DNA of 36,154 nt, taken from Ruminiclostridium sp. (GTDB taxonomy: Bacteria; Bacillota; Clostridia; Oscillospirales; Ruminococcaceae). The stretch lies in contig JAFUNV010000084.1 of assembly GCA_017472865.1 (NCBI GenBank), positions 1-36,154 of the forward strand, read 5' to 3'. The notes under the pieces are model-generated. The model had not been told where the DNA came from. It ran no database searches and saw only the letters and a program-made list of their open reading frames with translations. The first letter of the stretch is position 1. Each line of letters starts with the position of its first letter. Positions 22,982 through 30,220 of the stretch are shown one piece after another. A program made the translations under genes and the position numbers.

Positions 22982-23026
22982 AAAACGCACACACTGCAGG
23001 CACAACTGCGTGTGTGCGTTTTGCTT
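22982..23026 (+). terminator. intrinsic terminator after rubrerythrin
   Basis: AAAACGCACACAC (22982-22994) pairs perfectly with GTGTGTGCGTTTT (23010-23022), and an inner GCAG/CTGC extends the stem past one bulged T. The second arm ends in TTTT followed by GCTTTG. It isolates the perR operon from the cluster that begins at 23228. Confidence 0.85.
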
Positions 23027-23113
23027 TGTGCAATGGTAATCTAAGCTAAGCAGAGAATATTATTTCCATTGTAAAATTCGTAGTGTGCAGAGGGTTTGCA
23101 TGGTCATTTATTC

Positions 23114-23132
23114 AAATTTTTGACAAAAATTT
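23114..23132 (+). promoter_or_regulatory. 19-bp palindrome upstream of the acyl-condensation cluster
   Basis: AAATTTTTG-A-CAAAAATTT is a perfect 9-1-9 inverted repeat, 31 bases upstream of the cluster's -35. It lies in the intergenic stretch 22929-23227, which otherwise holds only the rbr terminator and this promoter. Its size and place suit a regulator site, though the base composition is very AT-rich. Confidence 0.4.
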
Positions 23133-23163
23133 ACCAATAAGCGTTAAAGAAATATTAAAACAC

Positions 23164-23193
23164 TTGACCTGTACTATAAAAATATGATAAAAT
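23164..23193 (+). promoter_or_regulatory. promoter of the five-gene acyl-condensation cluster
   Basis: TTGACC (23164-23169) and TAAAAT (23188-23193) are 18 bases apart, 34 bases before the first start codon. TATGAT at 23183-23188 is an alternative -10 but is too close to the -35. Confidence 0.55.
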
Positions 23194-23227
23194 TGTATAA
23201 ATAAAATTAAATGAAAGGTATGATTAA

Positions 23228-24184
23228 ATGAATCCAGGACTTCTTATCGGTGGTATCGCCGCAGGTGTTGTTGTTCTTGGCGCAGTTGGTTCCACAGTGG
23301 GTGCTTATACACTTTTCAACAAGGTTATTCCCCGTCAGGACGGCGTAAAGGTCAACATGGACGAAATGGCGGATATGCAGAAGTGGGAGGAGTACAAGAA
23401 GGGAATTGCTCCACGAAAGGAATATCTCCTTGCTCAGCCTACCGAGCATGTTACAATAAAGACCGATGACGGACTTACTCTTCACGGCGACTTTTTCTAT
23501 GCTGAAAACAGCAGGAAAATTGCAATTTTATTCCATGGTTATACAAGCTCCGCTATGAGCAGCGCAAGCTTCGCTTCTTATCTTCATAAGCAAGGTATTT
23601 CTTGTCTGCTGGTTGATAACCGTGCGCATGGACAGAGCGAGGGTCAGTACATAGGCTTCGGCGTTCTTGACAGATATGACTGTCTTGAGTGGATTGAATA
23701 TGTAAATGCACGCTTCGGCACAGATACCCAGATACTTCTTTACGGCGTGTCTATGGGCGGTTCTACAGTTCTTATGGCGGCAGGCATGGAGGATTGTCCC
23801 GATAATGTAAAGCTGGTTATTGCGGACTGTGCTTTTACCTCTCCCGAGGATGTTTTTACTCATATTCTGAAGCGTGATTACAAAATGGCAAAATTCCCTG
23901 TAATGAATATAAACAATATGATATGCCGCAAAAAGGCAGGGTACGGCTTCGGCGACTGCACAACCCTTGACGCTGTGCAGACTGCAAGGTGTCCTATTCT
24001 TTTCATTCACGGTAAGGAAGATACGTTCGTCCCCACATGGATGAGCGAAAAGAATTTTGAAGCCTGCAAGACTGAAAAGGCACTTCTCATGGTTGAAAAT
24101 GCAGGTCATGGTGCAAGTTATTATGAAAATTCCTCGCTTTACGAAAGCAAGACAGGGGAGTTTCTTGATAAATATTTCAAATAA
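23228..24184 (+). CDS. membrane-anchored alpha/beta hydrolase, first gene of the cluster
   Basis: A 318-residue serine hydrolase. An N-terminal hydrophobic helix (about 4-30, LLIGGIAAGVVVLGAVGSTV) should anchor it in the membrane. The hydrolase domain begins near 75; the oxyanion strand is AILFHGYTSS, the nucleophile is S175 in YGVSMGGS, the acid is D265 in FIHGKEDTFVP and the base is H294 in NAGHGASYY. It belongs with the BAAT/peptidase S9-like exported-type hydrolases widespread in Firmicutes. Only 17 bases separate it from the condensation gene and it shares the upstream promoter, so it is likely part of the pathway, for instance as thioesterase, acyl hydrolase or product-processing enzyme. 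Membrane sidedness is uncertain. Confidence 0.88.
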   Translation: MNPGLLIGGIAAGVVVLGAVGSTVGAYTLFNKVIPRQDGVKVNMDEMADMQKWEEYKKGIAPRKEYLLAQPTEHVTIKTDDGLTLHGDFFYAENSRKIAILFHGYTSSAMSSASFASYLHKQGISCLLVDNRAHGQSEGQYIGFGVLDRYDCLEWIEYVNARFGTDTQILLYGVSMGGSTVLMAAGMEDCPDNVKLVIADCAFTSPEDVFTHILKRDYKMAKFPVMNINNMICRKKAGYGFGDCTTLDAVQTARCPILFIHGKEDTFVPTWMSEKNFEACKTEKALLMVENAGHGASYYENSSLYESKTGEFLDKYFK

Positions 24185-24201
24185 AACAAAGAGGAGAAAA
24201 T

Positions 24202-25608
24202 ATGAAGGAATTTAACGTAAACGGTGCGGTTGTCCAGTGCTACCCCCTTACGGCGGCTCAGCGTATTCACAACTACACAATCAAGTTTTCCGCGCATCAG
24301 GTTCTTAATATCGGTACAGGCTTCTACATTCAGCACGACATTGATTTTGAAATTCTGAAAAAGGCAATAAAGATGTCCTATCAGCGTTTTGATTCCATGC
24401 GTCTGAGATTTTTAAAGGACGATGACGACAATGTTTATCAGTACCTTGTTCCCAATGATGATAGAGATATTCCCCTTTTTGATTTTTCAAACTGGAATGA
24501 AGATGACGCTCACAAGGAAATGGAAAAGTGGACAATGGTTCCCTTTGAGCGTTACAATTCCCCTATGAATTACATAGCAATGATCAAGCTTCCCGGCGGT
24601 TACAACGGTACTTATCTGAAGGTAGACCACATGACTATGGACTCAAGCTCACTTATCGCATTTGATACCGATGTGCTTCAGATTTACTGCCACTTAGCAT
24701 ACGGTACGGAAATGCCCAAGCCCATGATGTCCTATATCAAAGCGCTTGAAAAGGACCTTGAATATGAAGCAGGCTCCGCGGCTTATAAGAAGGATGAAGC
24801 CTTCTGGATGGAGCAGATTGAAGCAGACGAGCCTATGTACACCGACTTCAACGGTATGGGCAGACTTATTACCCAGCGCCGTGAGAATAATAATCCCGAA
24901 CAGAGAAGCGCAGTGGTTGTTTCCAGAAACCCCGAGGCGGCAATTTCTGTTTTCGAGCTTGAAAAAGATCCTTCAGACAGACTCCTTCAGTTCTGCCTTG
25001 ATAATCAGGTTCCTATGGCAACACTTCTGCTTATGGGTCTTCGTACTGTTCTTTCAAAGTTCAACAACGAGGAAAAGGACGTATCAGTAAAGAGCTGTGT
25101 TGCAAGACGCGGTACACTTCTTGAAAAGCGTTCGGGTGGTACACGTATTCATTTCTTCCCTGTAAGAACAAAAATCGAGCCTGAAATTACCTTCTTTGAA
25201 GCACTTCATATTATTCAGGGTGAACAGAACAAGCTCTTCCGTCACGCAAACTTTGACCCCATTGATTATACAATGCGCCGCGCTAAGTATCGTAAGCTTG
25301 CTCCCGGTTCAAGCTATGAAAGTCTCAGCCTTACATATCAGCCTATGACTATTGCACGTACTCAGAATGATATGCCTGATATCAACTACAAGACAAAGTG
25401 GTATACAAACGGCGTTGCAGGTCAGCCCCTGTATCTGACAGTAATGCACCGCGCTGAGGATAACGGTCTTAACTTCTGTTTTGAATACAGAAAGGACGCT
25501 GTTACCGAGTATGAAATGGAATATCTTTATTACTATCTGTGCCGTGTCCTTTTCAGAGGAATTGAGGATAAGGACCGCACAGTGGGTGAAATTCTCGCAA
25601 TGATTTAA
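24202..25608 (+). CDS. stand-alone NRPS-type condensation domain protein
   Basis: A 468-residue protein of the CoA-dependent acyltransferase/condensation superfamily, with no attached adenylation or carrier domain. The C1-like opening is YPLTAAQRIHNY. SYQRFDSMRLRF near 60 matches the C2 block. The catalytic C3 motif HHxxxDG reads DHMTMDS (142-148), keeping the second histidine (H143) and the aspartate (D147) but with Asp for the first histidine and Ser for Gly. Later blocks include VPMATLLLMGLRTVL and GTRIHFFPVRTKI. The length fits one condensation domain. In NRPSs this enzyme joins a carrier-bound acyl group to an amine or alcohol. AGAGGAG precedes the ATG. The carrier gene follows after 34 bases, so it probably uses that acyl carrier as donor. 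Confidence 0.85.
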   Translation: MKEFNVNGAVVQCYPLTAAQRIHNYTIKFSAHQVLNIGTGFYIQHDIDFEILKKAIKMSYQRFDSMRLRFLKDDDDNVYQYLVPNDDRDIPLFDFSNWNEDDAHKEMEKWTMVPFERYNSPMNYIAMIKLPGGYNGTYLKVDHMTMDSSSLIAFDTDVLQIYCHLAYGTEMPKPMMSYIKALEKDLEYEAGSAAYKKDEAFWMEQIEADEPMYTDFNGMGRLITQRRENNNPEQRSAVVVSRNPEAAISVFELEKDPSDRLLQFCLDNQVPMATLLLMGLRTVLSKFNNEEKDVSVKSCVARRGTLLEKRSGGTRIHFFPVRTKIEPEITFFEALHIIQGEQNKLFRHANFDPIDYTMRRAKYRKLAPGSSYESLSLTYQPMTIARTQNDMPDINYKTKWYTNGVAGQPLYLTVMHRAEDNGLNFCFEYRKDAVTEYEMEYLYYYLCRVLFRGIEDKDRTVGEILAMI

Positions 25609-25642
25609 GGTTAAATTTTATTTAAATAAAGGAGTAATTATC

Positions 25643-25870
25643 ATGTTTGAAAAGTTAAAGGAACTTATCTGCAACTACGTTGATGTTGACGCAGACAGCA
25701 TCACACCCGAATCCAGATTTATTGAGGATTTAGGCTTTAATTCCTATGATTTCATGAGCCTTCTCGGTGAGCTTGAACAGGAATTTGATATTACTGTTGA
25801 CGAGCAGGAGGTTATCGGACTTCACACAGTAGGCGACGCTGTGGAATACATGGAAAAGCTTTCCAAATAA
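25643..25870 (+). CDS. acyl/peptidyl carrier protein
   Basis: A 75-residue discrete carrier protein. The phosphopantetheine attachment site is S34 in DLGFNSYDFMSLL, corresponding to the DSL motif but with Asn before the serine. The four-helix ACP layout is complete, and the protein is acidic (EQEFDITVDEQEV). A 4'-phosphopantetheinyl transferase from elsewhere would be needed. AAAGGAG precedes the start at 8 bases. It lies between the condensation and ligase genes and is not near fab genes, so it is a dedicated carrier for this pathway rather than the fatty-acid ACP. Confidence 0.93.
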   Translation: MFEKLKELICNYVDVDADSITPESRFIEDLGFNSYDFMSLLGELEQEFDITVDEQEVIGLHTVGDAVEYMEKLSK

Positions 25871-25889
25871 TAAGAAAAGGGAGAAAAAT

Positions 25890-27431
25890 ATGAACAGAGA
25901 TACAGTAAAAAGCCTCCGTGACCTTGTTGAAAGAGCCGCTGCTCTTTATGGCAATAAAACTTTCGTTAAGGAAAAGGCAGGAAAGGATATCGTTGAAAAA
26001 TCCTTCAATGATATGCTGAATGACAGCAAGCGTATCAGCAATTTCCTTCTTTCAGAAAATGACGGAAGAATCCACGCGGCAGTAATAGGCCCTACAAGCT
26101 ACGCATATCTTATCAGCTATTTCGGAACAGTTTCAGCAGGTAACGTTATTGTTCCTCTTGACGCTCAGCTTCCTTGCCCCGATATCTGCGAGCTTTTACA
26201 GCGTGCAGATGTAAGCGTGTTCTTCTATGACAGCAGATATGCGCCTATGCTTCCTGCAATCAAGGCTGCCTGCCCCGCAGTAAAGACTTATGTATGTCTT
26301 CAGGCAACAGATGAAGGTGAAAATGTACCTGCTATCCTTGCAAAGTATGAGCCTGCTTCAGCTCTCCCTGAAATCACTCCCGAAAGCCTTGCTTCCATCG
26401 TTTATACTTCGGGTACAACAGGCAAGAGCAAGGGTGTTATGCTTTCGCACGGCAACTTTGCTGACAATACTTTTGCGCGTGACAACGAATGCACGACTGA
26501 GGATGTAACTCTTACGGTGCTTCCTATTCATCATATTTACTGTTTCACCTGTGATGTCCTTCTTGGACTTCGTTACGGCGCAACCATGTGCGTTAATGAT
26601 TCCATGATGAGAATTGCCATGAATCTGAAGCTTTTCCGGCCTACTATTATTCTTCTCGTACCTATGATTGCCGAAACTATTCTGAAGCAGATCAAGGCTG
26701 CGGCTGCTGCAAAGCCTGAAATTCCCGCGCCTATGATTGCGCAGGCAGTATTCGGCGGCAGACTTAAAGGTATTTACAGCGGCGGTGCATATCTCGCTCC
26801 CGAAATTATGGAGGAATATGCAAAGCTTGGTATCCCCATGGCGCAGGGCTACGGTATGACAGAATGCTCCCCTAGAATTTCAAACTCCATTCTCGGTGAA
26901 GAGAACTATGGCGACGTTGGTGTTATTGTAAACCGCTGTGAGGTTAAGATTGAGGACGGTGAAATCTGCGTAAACAGCCCCTCTGTAATGCAGGGTTATT
27001 ACAAGGACCCCGAGGAAACTGCAAAGACTATTATCGACGGCTGGCTTCACACAGGTGACCTTGGTTATGTTGACAGGAACCGTGTATTTATCACAGGCAG
27101 AAAGAAGAATCTCATTATCTTAAGCAACGGCGAAAACGTATCTCCCGAAGAGCTTGAAAATAAGTTTGCAGGCAAGGATATGGTAGCTGAAGTGCTTGTA
27201 TATGCAGAAGAAGGCTTTATCACCGCTGAAATTTTACCTAATCCCGAATATTTCAAGGGCGCTGAAAAGGCTGAGATTGTTGCAAAGCTCAACGAGCTTA
27301 TCAAGGAAATCAACACAACCGTTACTTCCTCCAAGACTATAAGAAGATTACGTCTCAGAGACAAGGAATTCGACAAGACCACCTCCAAGAAAATCAGACG
27401 TAACCAGTCTGAACAGGGCGAAATCGTTTAA
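25890..27431 (+). CDS. AMP-forming acyl-activating enzyme (acyl-ACP/CoA ligase type)
   Basis: A 513-residue ANL-superfamily ligase. The phosphate-binding loop is YTSGTTGKSKG (172-182), the adenine block QGYGMTECSPR (near 327), the TGD motif GWLHTGDLGYVDRN (near 390), the hinge GRKKNLIILSNGENVSPEELE (near 405), and the catalytic C-terminal lysine lies in TTSKKIRRN. The LPIHHIYCFTCDVL region resembles fatty-acid ligases rather than amino-acid adenylation domains, so the substrate is more likely a carboxylic or fatty acid; that is inference. It should adenylate the acid and load the adjacent carrier protein. It lacks a fused carrier and starts 19 bases after the carrier gene. Confidence 0.92.
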   Translation: MNRDTVKSLRDLVERAAALYGNKTFVKEKAGKDIVEKSFNDMLNDSKRISNFLLSENDGRIHAAVIGPTSYAYLISYFGTVSAGNVIVPLDAQLPCPDICELLQRADVSVFFYDSRYAPMLPAIKAACPAVKTYVCLQATDEGENVPAILAKYEPASALPEITPESLASIVYTSGTTGKSKGVMLSHGNFADNTFARDNECTTEDVTLTVLPIHHIYCFTCDVLLGLRYGATMCVNDSMMRIAMNLKLFRPTIILLVPMIAETILKQIKAAAAAKPEIPAPMIAQAVFGGRLKGIYSGGAYLAPEIMEEYAKLGIPMAQGYGMTECSPRISNSILGEENYGDVGVIVNRCEVKIEDGEICVNSPSVMQGYYKDPEETAKTIIDGWLHTGDLGYVDRNRVFITGRKKNLIILSNGENVSPEELENKFAGKDMVAEVLVYAEEGFITAEILPNPEYFKGAEKAEIVAKLNELIKEINTTVTSSKTIRRLRLRDKEFDKTTSKKIRRNQSEQGEIV

Positions 27432-27473
27432 TAAAAAATAATATAAAGAACAAAATGAAAGGAATTTAAAACA

Positions 27474-27848
27474 ATGACCTACGAAGAAATCTTTACAAAA
27501 TCCAAGGAGCTCATAATGAAGAGCGACGTCAGCAAGGTTGACGGACATCTTGCTGTTCAGATTGACATTGAGGGCGAGGGCGAAGGCGCTTTCTACATTG
27601 AGCTTAAGGACCGTGAGCTTCATGTTGAGCCTTATGAGTACTACGACAATGACTGCAAGTTCATCATTTCGGGCGAGAACTTTTTAAAGATGGCTGACGG
27701 CAAGCTTGACCCCGTTGCTGCTTTCTTTGACGGCAGACTTAAGATTGACGGCAGTATTGACAAGGCGCTTGAGTTCAAGAACATTGTAGACTCCGTAAAG
27801 AAGCAGGTAAAGGCAGAGAAAAAGGCAGCCAAGAAGTCAGCTAAGTAA
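27474..27848 (+). CDS. SCP2-like sterol/lipid-binding domain protein
   Basis: A 124-residue protein matching the SCP2 sterol-transfer fold: EEIFTKSKELIMKSDVSKVDG at the start, then AVQIDIEGEGEGAFYIELKDRELHVEP, CKFIISGENFLKMADGKLDPVAAFFDGRLKIDGSIDKALEF. The phrase G.LDP..AF..GRLKI.G is the family signature for the lipid tunnel. The C-terminus is a Lys/Ala tail (VKKQVKAEKKAAKKSAK) that could touch membranes. It has no enzyme motif and should bind or shuttle a hydrophobic ligand, plausibly the intermediate or product of the cluster. It is the last gene of the operon, 42 bases after the ligase, and ends before a terminator. Confidence 0.88.
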   Translation: MTYEEIFTKSKELIMKSDVSKVDGHLAVQIDIEGEGEGAFYIELKDRELHVEPYEYYDNDCKFIISGENFLKMADGKLDPVAAFFDGRLKIDGSIDKALEFKNIVDSVKKQVKAEKKAAKKSAK

Positions 27849-27878
27849 AAAACTCGGCATTTCATTTTTGAATTACAC

Positions 27879-27918
27879 AAAATAAACGGGAAACCTATGG
27901 TCTCCCGTTTATTTTTTA
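27879..27918. terminator. bidirectional terminator ending the cluster and the converging gene
   Basis: AAAATAAACGGGA (27879-27891) pairs with TCCCGTTTATTTT (27903-27915) over 13 bp with an 11-base loop; the T run continues to 27917. The minus strand also ends in TTTATTTTG, so it serves the converging coiled-coil gene. Confidence 0.85.
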
Positions 27919-27922
27919 TGTA

Positions 27923-28462
27923 TTATTCAACACTGACTTCAACTGACGCAGCTTCAGCAGGTACAGCTTCGGCAGCAGGTGAGGGGATTTCCGCAGTGCT
28001 GTCGGAGGAGGCTGCTTCGCCGCTTTCGCCTGTCTTATTTTCGGTATCGTCCTCGTCAAGAACACTATCGTATTCTTTAGGCTTATCGTTGGGTTGGCGC
28101 AGCATAATAGCCTGCTTGTACAGGTCAGGCTCGTGCTCCATAAGGTATTTCATATCTTTGAGAGGAACCTTGTCGCCGCGGGTTATGCGCTGGGCAATAG
28201 TAAGGCATTTACCGAAGGCTTCAAAGCTGTCCTCAACAGCTTCGCCCTGTTCCTTGGCATTTTTAAGCTGTTCTTCCAGAAAGCTCAGCTCGTTCTGACG
28301 CTCCTGAAGCTCCTGCTTTCGCTTTTCTTCTTCCTGAGCTTTTTTCTCAGCCTCGCGCGCTGCTTTTTCTTCAGCAGCACGTGCGGCGTCTTCCTTGGCG
28401 CGCTGTGACTGTGATTTAAATACAGGCGTAAAAAAAGGTGTATTGTTAATTCCGGAGGTCAT
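27923..28462 (-). CDS. coiled-coil protein of unknown function
   Basis: A 179-residue protein. ATG 28462 is used because AAGGAG lies 9 bases upstream; the frame extends farther but without a ribosome site. It starts MTSGINNTPFFTPVFKSQSQR, followed by a long charged helix (about 20-85, rich in Ala, Glu, Lys and Arg) likely to form a coiled coil. A middle region follows (CLTIAQRITRGDKVPLKDMKYLMEHEPDLYKQAIMLRQ), then an acidic Ser/Ala/Glu low-complexity tail. No signal peptide or membrane helix is seen. I do not recognise a family. It is monocistronic with a good promoter, divergent from the DUF1846 gene. Confidence 0.75.
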   Translation of the reverse strand: MTSGINNTPFFTPVFKSQSQRAKEDAARAAEEKAAREAEKKAQEEEKRKQELQERQNELSFLEEQLKNAKEQGEAVEDSFEAFGKCLTIAQRITRGDKVPLKDMKYLMEHEPDLYKQAIMLRQPNDKPKEYDSVLDEDDTENKTGESGEAASSDSTAEIPSPAAEAVPAEAASVEVSVE

Positions 28463-28512
28463 GTAAATCACTCCTTTTAATAAGACGGAATATGTCAATG
28501 CTCTCTTATTTA

Positions 28513-28541
28513 ATAATAGCGCAAAAGGTGGAACTTGTCAA
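28513..28541 (-). promoter_or_regulatory. sigma-A type promoter of the coiled-coil gene
   Basis: On the minus strand a perfect TTGACA (28541-28536), a 17-base spacer and TATTAT (28518-28513). It is back to back with the plus-strand promoter at 28580. Confidence 0.7.
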
Positions 28542-28579
28542 GATATTAAAATGTATCGGTAAATATTTCGAATTATCAC

Positions 28580-28608
28580 TTGCTTTTTTTTGCTATTTGT
28601 TATATACT
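28580..28608 (+). promoter_or_regulatory. sigma-A type promoter of the DUF1846 gene
   Basis: TTGCTT (28580-28585) and TATACT (28603-28608) are 17 bases apart, 43 bases before the start codon. Confidence 0.6.
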
Positions 28609-28651
28609 ATTAAGTGTGTTATTTGAACAAAACAGGAAAGGATAAAAAAGA

Positions 28652-30118
28652 ATGAGTAAAAAAATCGGTTTCGACAATGATAAATATTTAAAAATGCAGT
28701 CGGAGCATATCAGAAAGCGTATTGAGCAGTTCGGGGATAAGCTGTACCTCGAATTCGGCGGAAAGCTTTTTGACGATTTTCATGCATCACGCGTTCTCCC
28801 CGGCTTTAAGCCTGACAGCAAGCTTCAGATGCTTCTTCAGCTTAAGGACGAGGCGGAAATTGTAATGGTAATCAACTCCTCGGACATCGAAAAGAATAAG
28901 ATGAATGGGAATATCGGCATTACTTATGATGCATACGTTATCCGTCTTTGCAGCGTTTTCTCTCAGATGGGGCTTTATGTAAGCAGTGTGGTGCTTACGC
29001 AGTATACTTCTGAGCCTTCTGTTGATGCTTTCAGCGGCAGACTTGAGGCACTTGGGATAAAGGTGTATCATCACTATAATATTAGCGGCTATCCTGCTAA
29101 CCTTAAGCTTATAATAAGCGACGACGGTTTCGGAAAGAACGATTATATTGAAACAAGCCGAAAACTCGTTGTAGTTACAGCGCCGGGCCCCGGAAGCGGC
29201 AAGATGGCTACCTGTCTTTCTCAGCTTTATCATGATTATAAGAGAGGGATTGCGGCAGGTTACGCTAAGTTTGAAACATTTCCTATATGGAATATTCCGC
29301 TTCGTCACCCTGTTAATCTTGCTTATGAGGCGGCAACCTCAGACCTTAATGATGTAAATATGATAGACCCATTCCATCTCGACGCTTACGGCGAGACTAC
29401 TGTAAACTATAACCGCGACGTTGAGGTTTTCCCTGTACTTAATGCAATGTTTGAAAAAATTATCGGCGAATCTCCCTATAAGTCGCCTACGGATATGGGC
29501 GTTAACATGGCGGGTAACTGCATAGTTGATGATGAGGCTGTATGTGAAGCGGCAAAGCAGGAGATAGTTCGTCGTTATTATGCGGCTCAGTGCGGTGTGC
29601 ATATGGGTACAGCCAATGAAGACGAAGTATATAAGCTGGAACTGCTTATGAACCAGGCAGGTGTAACCACAGCGGACAGAAGAGTTGTTGCGGCAGCACT
29701 GGAAAAGGAACAGCTCACAGGTGGTCCTGCTGCGGCAATGGAGCTGCCTGACGGAATGATAATAACAGGCAAGACTTCCAATCTTTTAGGTGCTTCTTCT
29801 GCGCTTCTTCTTAATGCACTCAAGTATTTCGGTGGAATTGATGATGAGCTTCTGCTTATGTCGCCTGAGGTAATTGAACCTATAACAAATCTGAAGGTTA
29901 ATCATCTTGGCAACCTCAACCAGAGACTTCATACTGATGAAACGCTTATTGCGCTTGCAATCTGTGCTAATACCAGCGAGAAGGCTAAATGTGCCATGGA
30001 GCAGATTACTAAGCTTAAGGGCTGTGAGGTTCATTCAACGGGCATTCTTTCCGCTGTTGATGAAAGAACCTTTAAACGTCTTGGCGTAAATCTCACCTGC
30101 GAGCCTAAATTTCAGTAA
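28652..30118 (+). CDS. DUF1846 family protein
   Basis: A 488-residue cytoplasmic protein of the conserved DUF1846 family, common in Firmicutes and some other bacteria; the cellular role is not established. Family marks are the start KIGFDNDKYLKMQSEHI, EFGGKLFDDFHASRVLPGF, and a glycine-rich TAPGPGSGKMATCLSQLYHD (176-195) that resembles a phosphate-binding loop but lacks the exact Walker A spacing. Also visible are FPIWNIPLRHPVNLAYEAATSDLNDVNMIDPFHL and SPTDMGVNMAGNCIVDD. Full length for the family. AAAGGA precedes the ATG. It is transcribed alone between a promoter and a terminator. Confidence 0.92.
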   Translation: MSKKIGFDNDKYLKMQSEHIRKRIEQFGDKLYLEFGGKLFDDFHASRVLPGFKPDSKLQMLLQLKDEAEIVMVINSSDIEKNKMNGNIGITYDAYVIRLCSVFSQMGLYVSSVVLTQYTSEPSVDAFSGRLEALGIKVYHHYNISGYPANLKLIISDDGFGKNDYIETSRKLVVVTAPGPGSGKMATCLSQLYHDYKRGIAAGYAKFETFPIWNIPLRHPVNLAYEAATSDLNDVNMIDPFHLDAYGETTVNYNRDVEVFPVLNAMFEKIIGESPYKSPTDMGVNMAGNCIVDDEAVCEAAKQEIVRRYYAAQCGVHMGTANEDEVYKLELLMNQAGVTTADRRVVAAALEKEQLTGGPAAAMELPDGMIITGKTSNLLGASSALLLNALKYFGGIDDELLLMSPEVIEPITNLKVNHLGNLNQRLHTDETLIALAICANTSEKAKCAMEQITKLKGCEVHSTGILSAVDERTFKRLGVNLTCEPKFQ

Positions 30119-30123
30119 TTGAA

Positions 30124-30162
30124 AACACGCATCGGATTTAAATCTGATGCGTGTTCTTTTGT
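30124..30162 (+). terminator. intrinsic terminator after the DUF1846 gene
   Basis: AACACGCATC (30124-30133) pairs perfectly with GATGCGTGTT (30146-30155), with an inner GATTTAAATC that can extend it; CTTTTG follows. Confidence 0.8.
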
Positions 30163-30172
30163 ATAATAAATC

Positions 30173-30200
30173 AGCCGACCCTGCAACAGCAGAGTCGGCT
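30173..30200 (-). terminator. hairpin after the chemotaxis receptor gene
   Basis: A 12-bp stem with one mismatch (30173-30184 with 30189-30200) and a 4-base loop lies 21 bases past the receptor stop on the minus strand. The tail, GATTTATTA, is only moderately T-rich. Confidence 0.55.
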
Positions 30201-30220
30201 TGATAGTTTATGGACTTGGA

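Noticed and set aside
29177..29208. P-loop (Walker A) in the DUF1846 protein
   Set aside because: The glycine-rich APGPGSGKM resembles it but the GxxxxGK spacing is not met, so nucleotide binding should not be claimed.
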